DNA of 10,284 bases from Coprinopsis marcescibilis (lineage: Eukaryota > Basidiomycota > Agaricomycetes > Agaricales > Psathyrellaceae), in NCBI GenBank assembly GCA_004369085.1, contig ML210601.1, forward strand, positions 1,853-12,136, written 5' to 3'. The notes under the pieces were generated by a model. That model was not told where the DNA came from and did not search any database. It saw only the letters and a list, made by a program, of their open reading frames with translations. The translations under genes were made by a program, and so were the position numbers. Positions 8,256 through 10,284 of this stretch are shown here, one piece after another; positions within the stretch are counted from its first letter, which is position 1; every line of letters starts with the position of its first letter.

Positions 8256-8525
8256 GGCGTTGTTTTAGTGTTCAATAGCATTTGTCCCTAGATATTTTCC
8301 CTTGTATTCAATAATGTTCTCCACCCCAAGATCTTGCCACAATCAGTAAGCTGGATCTGTGCGTCTGTGCCCCTACATTTGACAGGCTGAGAGAGGTTGA
8401 ATTTTCGGAGGCGCCGGGGATTTCATGCGATCGCGATCACGAGTGCTGGTAATCATCAGCACTGCGTTCCGGATTTGGCTGTGCAATGCTTTGCTCGACG
8501 CCGGCAAGTTGGTCTTCCTCTTTCC
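8256..8525. other. Region upstream of the plus-strand gene
   Basis: No gene is called here. Visible structures are GCGATCGCGATC (about 8427-8438) and an inverted repeat AGTGCTG...CAGCACT (8442-8448 with 8457-8463) about 65 bp upstream of the ATG. Either could be regulatory. The frame is open from 8397 into the first exon but has no earlier ATG. Confidence 0.4.
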
Positions 8526-9693
8526 ATGATGTCTGCGCCCCTGTCGTTGAGCTTGAGAAATGACTGGCTCTGGAGCTGTAAGTAACGCTCCCTTCCTTCC
8601 CTTTTGATGCTTAGGATGTCTAGTTCAAAGCCTTGGGTTCGACATCCACACGTACTTGGCAAGGATGTTGGTGCAAGACTACACCGATGAGGCCCTTGCG
8701 CGTCTTGAAGCAGCAAATGTGGAAATTGAACGCAACGACAAGAAGAACTTGAGGTTGACGATCTTCGGGGATCACGCCCTAGCGCTCTTTCATGAAATCC
8801 ACCGCAACTTTCGCCTGCGCTTCTGCCATTGCGACCGAAGCTACCAGCACCGATCTCCTTTTCGCCCGGCCTTTTCTCACCTCACCTTTGCAAATGTCAC
8901 AAGGCTCGGTATTTCCGTCAACGATGACGCAGAGTCAAACACCAATCTTGGTCCGGCTTTGGGCTGTCTCGGCCTTATCGAGCTGCAGATTGTGTTCTCT
9001 TCTTATTTGATCGCTGAGCTGATGGCGCAGTGGCCAGTTCTGCAAAACCTGCAAGAGCTCAAGATGGGATTTGACCCCGAGGTGAGTAGCCTTTCTGTTT
9101 TTTTGGACCTTTGGGCTGCCGCTTATCCTGCACAGTCTGACGACATACCGTGTTGGTACTGGGAGGAATGTTCCTGCGATTGCAAGAAACAGTGCGTCAC
9201 GGACCATGGGCCCGAGGAGCAAGTCCGACAAGACGAAGAAGTGGAGGAAGCGAATGACGATGGCTCCAGCAGTGAGGATGGCGACAAAATCAGTAAATGC
9301 GGCTGCCCGCGTTACATGCTCAAATACCAACATGACGTCTCCGAATTTGCAGAATATCCTTGGGAAACCGACTTGTTTTGGAAAGCTTTTCAACGTTTTC
9401 CAAAGCTTCGATCCTTTCGGCTGGAGACGGAATACTCTCTCAAGGTTGACGAGAGAATAACCACCCGATCATCGTCGGCCGAGCTTCTCAACTTGGTGCA
9501 CGACGCTTCAGCAACAGTTACACACGTCGCATTCAAGTCGAACATCGAGGCGCATGAAATGGGGTTTGGCGGGGAGATTGTGTATGAAAGAAAAGAGGAG
9601 GGGGCAAGGTGGGGGATAACATCGACCTGTCACTGTTTCCCTCGAGGGCTTGTTACACAGGTCCCAGTATCTCGTTTCTGGAGGGCGGCTTAA
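8526..9693 (+). CDS. Hypothetical protein, weakly F-box/LRR-like, two exons
   Basis: Exons 8526-8577 and 8624-9693 give 373 aa. The 46-nt intron (GTAAGT...TCTAG) has matching phase; the nearer TTAG acceptor would create a stop. The start is one of two adjacent ATGs (8526 or 8529). No domain is certain. Leu-rich stretches (LGLIELQIVFSS, WPVLQNLQELKMG, FPKLRSFRLET) recall C-terminal leucine-rich regions of fungal F-box proteins, but I see no F-box. Residues ~194-208 form a cluster WYWEECSCDCKKQC, followed by an acidic insert (~213-240) and CGCP (~243), perhaps a metal-binding knuckle. A possible second intron of 54 nt (9081-9134, GTGAGT...CACAG) is in frame, so removing it would give 355 aa. 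It faces right, away from the satellite. Identity is open. Confidence 0.65.
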
Positions 9694-9755
9694 CATGCAT
9701 GTTTTTGGTACCATCTTGTTTGTTTCTTTATATTAAATATTCAACTATCTTGCAA

Positions 9756-9785
9756 CTGATTTGACACCAACGAGCATCAAATTGT
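9756..9785. repeat. 30-nt palindrome family, copy 4
   Basis: Left arm CTGATTTGAC, right arm ATCAAATTGT. This is the most decayed copy: both end CpGs are TpG. It begins 62 nt past the stop codon of the plus-strand gene, so it may lie in that gene's 3' UTR. Confidence 0.8.
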
Positions 9786-9850
9786 CCCCAAGTTTGATTT
9801 GTGTAAATATATTGTGGATACCCGGGTGCACGCCAGAACCCAGGTGCCGA

Positions 9851-9880
9851 ACGATTTGACGCCCTTGGGCGTCAAATCGT
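9851..9880. repeat. 30-nt palindrome family, copy 5 (perfect)
   Basis: Perfect 14-bp arms, ACGATTTGACGCCC and its complement, with only TT between them. It is the best reference copy of the family. Its flanks carry CCAGGT on the left and ACCTGG on the right, a partial extension of the symmetry. Confidence 0.95.
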
Positions 9881-9944
9881 ACCTGGTTCAAATTCCGCAA
9901 GGATATTGCAAATACCCGGGTGCACGTCACAACCAAGGTGCAGC

Positions 9945-9974
9945 ATGATTTGACTGCAATATGCATCAAATCGT
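9945..9974. repeat. 30-nt palindrome family, copy 6
   Basis: Left arm ATGATTTGAC, right arm ATCAAATCGT. The left-end CpG is TpG. The centre (TGCAATATGC) is nearly self-complementary. Only ten bases separate it from copy 7. Confidence 0.85.
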
Positions 9975-9984
9975 TGTTGAAGTA

Positions 9985-10014
9985 ACGATTTGACGCAGAT
10001 TGCAGTCAAATCGT
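9985..10014. repeat. 30-nt palindrome family, copy 7
   Basis: Outer arms ACGATTTGAC and GTCAAATCGT are perfectly complementary over 10 bp. Both end CpGs are intact. Confidence 0.9.
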
Positions 10015-10066
10015 CCTGCTGAAATCGTCGTTTGAGCTGGTTTGAGGGGGGAAACTGGACGGATGA

Positions 10067-10096
10067 GTGATTTGAGGTGTATTTGGGTCAAATCGC
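10067..10096. repeat. 30-nt palindrome family, copy 8
   Basis: Left arm GTGATTTGAG, right arm GTCAAATCGC. The core GATTTGA...TCAAATC is intact; the left CpG is TpG. A looser TTTGAG-rich stretch at 10030-10047 may be a further, badly decayed copy. Confidence 0.8.
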
Positions 10097-10111
10097 TCGA
10101 AGAGGGCCATA

Positions 10112-10166
10112 CCCAGGTGCAGCAGAAAGGCCTGTTTTGGGCAAAAGTGGGTGTGCTGCACCTGGG
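10112..10166. repeat. Hairpin with 13-bp CCCAGGTGCAGCA arms
   Basis: CCCAGGTGCAGCA (10112-10124) pairs perfectly with TGCTGCACCTGGG (10154-10166) across a 29-nt loop that itself contains GCC...GGGC. The (A)CCCAGGTGC word also occurs at about 9839 and 10168, and CCAAGGTGC at about 9933, so the arms are made from the spacer motif of the adjoining palindrome cluster. Confidence 0.85.
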
Positions 10167-10218
10167 ACCCAGGTGCGCCTACCAGATAGTGAGCTCTAGC
10201 TCGCCCAATAATGTATCG

Positions 10219-10284
10219 TTTCACGTGATCTCTGCGCTCAACGCACAGTGGCTCGTCGACTCACCTTTGAGAGCAAACCGCATG
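10219..10284. repeat. Dispersed repeat, right copy (matches window start)
   Basis: Same-direction counterpart of 9-72, sharing CAC(A/G)TGATCTC, GCACAGTGG, GACTCAC and AGCAAAC. It runs to the window edge, so its full length cannot be seen. Confidence 0.55.

Larger units (their letters stand above)
9756..10096. repeat. Cluster of five 30-nt palindromes with ~94-nt periodicity
   Basis: Copies start at 9756, 9851, 9945, 9985 and 10067. The first three are 95 and 94 nt apart, and the intervening DNA is also repeated: ATACCCGGGTGCACG followed by an AGGTGC block appears at about 9819 and 9913. So this is a tandem duplication of a ~94-nt unit (palindrome plus spacer), then two extra copies at irregular spacing. 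The repeat-spacer look recalls CRISPR, but the spacers are related and the host is eukaryotic. Confidence 0.8.

Noticed and set aside
7121..8268. Several overlapping open frames on both strands with Cys/His-rich products
   Set aside because: They arise from the ~59-nt satellite, which leaves many frames open; the repeated CTYR/HVPS motifs mirror the DNA repeat, not a protein family.
9756..10096. CRISPR array
   Set aside because: Repeats of 30 nt with spacing look similar, but the repeats are imperfect palindromes, the spacers are related to one another, spacing is irregular after the third copy, there are no cas genes, and the spliced genes show a eukaryote.

Overview
The window looks like genomic DNA of a filamentous fungus, probably Basidiomycota (phylum inferred from gene content, not proven). 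The evidence is three protein genes split by many 44-61 nt GT...AG introns, often with CTAAC- or CTGAC-like branch sites, plus low-complexity acidic coding tracts and A/T-rich intergenic DNA. There are no bacterial operon features, no Shine-Dalgarno pattern and no recognisable tRNA or rRNA.

Layout. (1) 1-451: repeat-rich DNA with a 13-unit 7-mer minisatellite and two diverged copies of a palindrome-bearing repeat. (2) 452-2501, minus strand: a proposed six- to seven-exon gene (about 549 aa) with a long Glu/Asp-rich centre and a folded C-terminal part carrying an RPI(N)...HAI motif. (3) 2670-6365, minus strand: a ten-exon gene (1077 aa by my splice model) whose last exon has the H-x-D...HxN...GxRxS signature of a 2-oxoglutarate/Fe(II) dioxygenase of the fungal TET/JBP-like type. 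(4) 6366-8525: no convincing gene; promoter palindromes, a TATCCC/GGGATA fold-back repeat and about 1.1 kb of decayed satellite whose ~59-nt units are themselves imperfect palindromes. (5) 8526-9693, plus strand: a two-exon gene of unknown function (373 aa), weakly F-box/LRR-like, with a Cys cluster. (6) 9756-10284: a cluster of 30-nt palindromes, a long hairpin, and at the window end a diverged copy of the sequence at the window start.

The feature that ties the window together is a family of exactly 30-nt palindromes, RYGATTTGAY-N10-RTCAAATCGY, present eight times. One copy makes up most of a 54-nt intron in the acidic gene, two are associated with the satellite region, and five form a cluster downstream of the third gene with 94-95 nt spacing between the first three. 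Their end CpGs are often TpG, as expected from deamination of methylated cytosine. That is of interest beside a putative nucleic-acid-oxidising dioxygenase, but any functional link between the two is speculation.
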